Positions 5,602 to 6,910 of a stretch of DNA of 6,910 bases are shown here, one piece after another. The stretch lies in NCBI GenBank assembly GCA_021735725.1, contig JAIPGS010000043.1, positions 1 to 6,910 of the forward strand. Reading direction: 5' to 3'. Source of the DNA: Candidatus Babeliales bacterium (GTDB taxonomy: Bacteria; Babelota; Babeliae; Babelales; CAIQNR01). The translations under genes and the position numbers were made by a program. Positions within the stretch are counted from its first letter, which is position 1, and each line of letters opens with the position of its first letter. The notes under the pieces were generated by a model. That model saw nothing but the letters and a program-made list of their open reading frames with translations. It searched no databases and was not told where the DNA came from.

Positions 5602-6546
5602 CTAAGAAATAATATCTTCTTCGTAATCAGACCCATCATTTAGAAAACGTACATAGTCATTCCATAAATTAATCTCTTCTTCCAAATCAGACTCATCTTC
5701 TAAATACATCGCTAATTCTTCTTGTGTAAAATAGTCAACACTATTTGGTAAATAATTAACATCATTTGATAAATATTGTAAATTATTAAATTCTTCTTCT
5801 TCTTGAAAACGTATATTTTCTTTTTCTTGTTTGTATTCATTCCATTGCAACTCTGCTTCTCTTGCAATAGTGTCTCCATCAACCACTTTTTTAATAAATG
5901 CTGCTTTTTTATAATCTTTTTTATATTTTGTAGATTTTGCTGCTCTTTTTTCTTTTTTTCTTTTATAATCACGTCTAAAAGCTTTTTTATTATGAGAACT
6001 AAAACCTCTTTCACCTTTTCTGGAAACACCTTGAACAAGCCTAAAACCATAAGCATCTAAATCTATTTCCCCAACACACTGCTGTGACTTTTGAGGTAAT
6101 AAATCATATCCCCATGATTGATATCTTTGAAGAATTTCTTCTAATGATTCTTGTTCTTTTGGCATTAATGTTTTATAAATATCTTGCCTCTGTATCTCTT
6201 CTCTTTCTTGTTGCCTTTCTAAATATTCTGCTAAATCCAAATCAACAAAATCATCCTCACTAACACTACTATTCAAACATTCATCTCTTGAACTATCATA
6301 AGGAACGCTTTCTTTTGAAAAATCACTATCTGAAAAGTTCCTCTCTAAATAGCTATCAGAACTACAAGAGGAATCGTTGTAAAAGTTATCAACGTTATTA
6401 AAATTATCAGAGTTGTCAAAGTTATAATTTTCAACCGGATACCCATGAATTCTAAGACATTGTTCATAAGTCAAAGTATATTCTGCTGAAATGATAGAAT
6501 TTATTATAAAGAACAGGCCACACACATTAATTATTTTTTTATTCAT
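5602..6546 (-). CDS. Secreted hypothetical protein with segregated acidic and basic blocks
   Basis: This is a complete gene of 314 residues and no family I recognise. Starting at ATG 6546, residues 1-21 form a Sec signal peptide: MNKK n-region, hydrophobic core, and I-S-A before Glu22. The mature protein has four blocks. Residues 38-100 are Asp/Asn/Ser-rich and probably disordered (FDNSDNFNNVDNFYND). Residues 101-145 are charged helix, possibly coiled coil (EYLERQQEREEIQRQ). Residues 176-220 are very basic, with 16 Lys/Arg in 187-214. Residues 245-311 are strongly acidic, with 15 Asp/Glu in 276-311. ELAMYLEDE (277-285) echoes DLAEYLERQ (104-112), hinting at an internal repeat. An in-frame TTG at 6564 would add six residues before the signal peptide; ATG is preferred, with AAAGAG 9 nt upstream. 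It converges on brnQ and shares its terminator. A role in host interaction is possible but only inferred from secretion and composition. Confidence 0.82.
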   Translation of the reverse strand: MNKKIINVCGLFFIINSIISAEYTLTYEQCLRIHGYPVENYNFDNSDNFNNVDNFYNDSSCSSDSYLERNFSDSDFSKESVPYDSSRDECLNSSVSEDDFVDLDLAEYLERQQEREEIQRQDIYKTLMPKEQESLEEILQRYQSWGYDLLPQKSQQCVGEIDLDAYGFRLVQGVSRKGERGFSSHNKKAFRRDYKRKKEKRAAKSTKYKKDYKKAAFIKKVVDGDTIAREAELQWNEYKQEKENIRFQEEEEFNNLQYLSNDVNYLPNSVDYFTQEELAMYLEDESDLEEEINLWNDYVRFLNDGSDYEEDIIS

Positions 6547-6569
6547 ACTATTTTTCTCTTTCAAAAGAT

Positions 6570-6598
6570 TTGACTTGTATAATAATCTGATCTACTGT
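6570..6598 (+). promoter_or_regulatory. Candidate promoter in the divergent gap before the last gene
   Basis: TTGACT (6570-6575, 5/6) is followed after 17 nt by TACTGT (6593-6598, 3/6), giving a start near 6605 and about 40 nt of leader for the ORF at 6646. On the minus strand TATTAT (6579-6584, 5/6) in the same stretch could be the -10 for the 5602-6546 gene, though no good -35 accompanies it. The two promoters would overlap and could compete. Confidence 0.3.
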
Positions 6599-6645
6599 AC
6601 TTCCTGTTACGTTGTTTTATGGATTTCAAAAAAAAGGAATTTGTC

Positions 6646-6910
6646 ATGCAAAAAATACACTCAAAAATTATTTTATCTCTTTTTCTTATAAATGCTCCAT
6701 TTACAATGCGTTCAATGTCTAACTTATCTCAACCAACTACAAAATGTAACAATTTTATATCCGGAATCATTATGCTTGGATTACCCACACTTTTTATTGG
6801 ATATCAATGGTATAAAATTTTCACACAAGACAAAAAAGATACCTCGATCCTTATCCAAGAAATATGTGCTCTTCTTGAAAAAATGAAATTATCTCATTTC
6901 ATAAAAGATT
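6646..6910 (+). CDS. Small membrane or secreted hypothetical protein, N-terminal part (runs off right edge)
   Basis: An open frame runs from ATG 6646 to the window end, 88 codons without a stop; the rest is outside. No family is recognised. Residues 1-22 (MQKIHSK, then a hydrophobic IILSLFLINA stretch) look like a signal peptide or first membrane segment. Residues 38-53 (ISGIIMLGLPTLFIGY) look like a second membrane span, followed by a Lys/Asp-rich segment and a charged helix (SILIQEICALLEKMK). The start is set by AAAAAAAAGGAA ending 6-7 nt upstream. An in-frame ATG at 6619 would add nine residues, with FKKKEF, but has no ribosome site, so it is less likely. It is divergent from the secreted protein at 5602-6546 with a 99-nt gap. 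A frame at 6692-6886 is a shadow. Confidence 0.75.
   Translation, partial: MQKIHSKIILSLFLINAPFTMRSMSNLSQPTTKCNNFISGIIMLGLPTLFIGYQWYKIFTQDKKDTSILIQEICALLEKMKLSHFIKD

Noticed and set aside
5860..5905. KKVVDGDTI (residues 219-227 of the charge-segregated protein) resembles the start of staphylococcal nuclease-like domains
   Set aside because: The following sequence is charged helix without the later nuclease motif (such as the R-x-x-x-I-D-T-P-E region) or the needed Arg and Glu residues, so the match is probably coincidence.
6547..6564. TTG at 6564 as the start of the secreted charge-segregated protein
   Set aside because: It would put six extra residues (including acidic Glu) before a signal peptide that starts well at MNKK from ATG 6546.

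Overview
This is an AT-rich window of a bacterial chromosome. It holds two recognisable metabolic genes: ppsA (phosphoenolpyruvate synthase) and a brnQ-type branched-chain amino acid carrier. Around them are four unrecognised genes whose products all start with a signal peptide or N-terminal membrane anchor. AT bias, lineage-specific secreted proteins and an amino-acid scavenging carrier suggest a host-associated or intracellular bacterium. Candidatus Dependentiae (TM6) is my best guess and other intracellular lineages remain possible. This is inference; no rRNA or other phylogenetic marker is present.

Layout. Positions 1-760 (minus) hold the N-terminal 253 codons of a secreted, histidine-rich protein that runs off the left edge. 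Positions 981-3857 (minus) form a likely two-gene operon: ppsA first, then 12 nt later a 159-residue secreted protein. The 501-nt gap 3858-4358 separates ppsA from the divergently transcribed brnQ. It contains candidate ppsA promoters, two dyads, a well-initiated 45-codon ORF rich in Ile, Leu and Val (4116-4253), and a perfect 9-bp hairpin (4295-4315) just before brnQ (4359-5552). A strong bidirectional terminator, nested in a longer dyad (5541-5595), lies between brnQ and the convergent 314-residue secreted, charge-segmented protein (5602-6546, minus). A short divergent promoter region then leads to a small membrane or secreted protein (6646 onward, plus) that runs off the right edge.

How they may work together. 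BrnQ would import Leu, Ile and Val. PpsA would make PEP from pyruvate for gluconeogenesis or anaplerosis. The most interesting element is the brnQ leader: a short ORF with a strong ribosome binding site, ending in branched-chain codons (Ile-Ile-Ile-Met-Ala-Val-Ala-Val-stop), followed by a hairpin and a U-rich stretch. Three of its four Val codons are GTC, a codon absent from the 24 Val codons of brnQ. That looks like a peptide-dependent attenuator for a branched-chain amino acid transporter. The geometry is not the classical one, and the case rests on sequence pattern alone. No RNA gene, insertion sequence or CRISPR array was seen.
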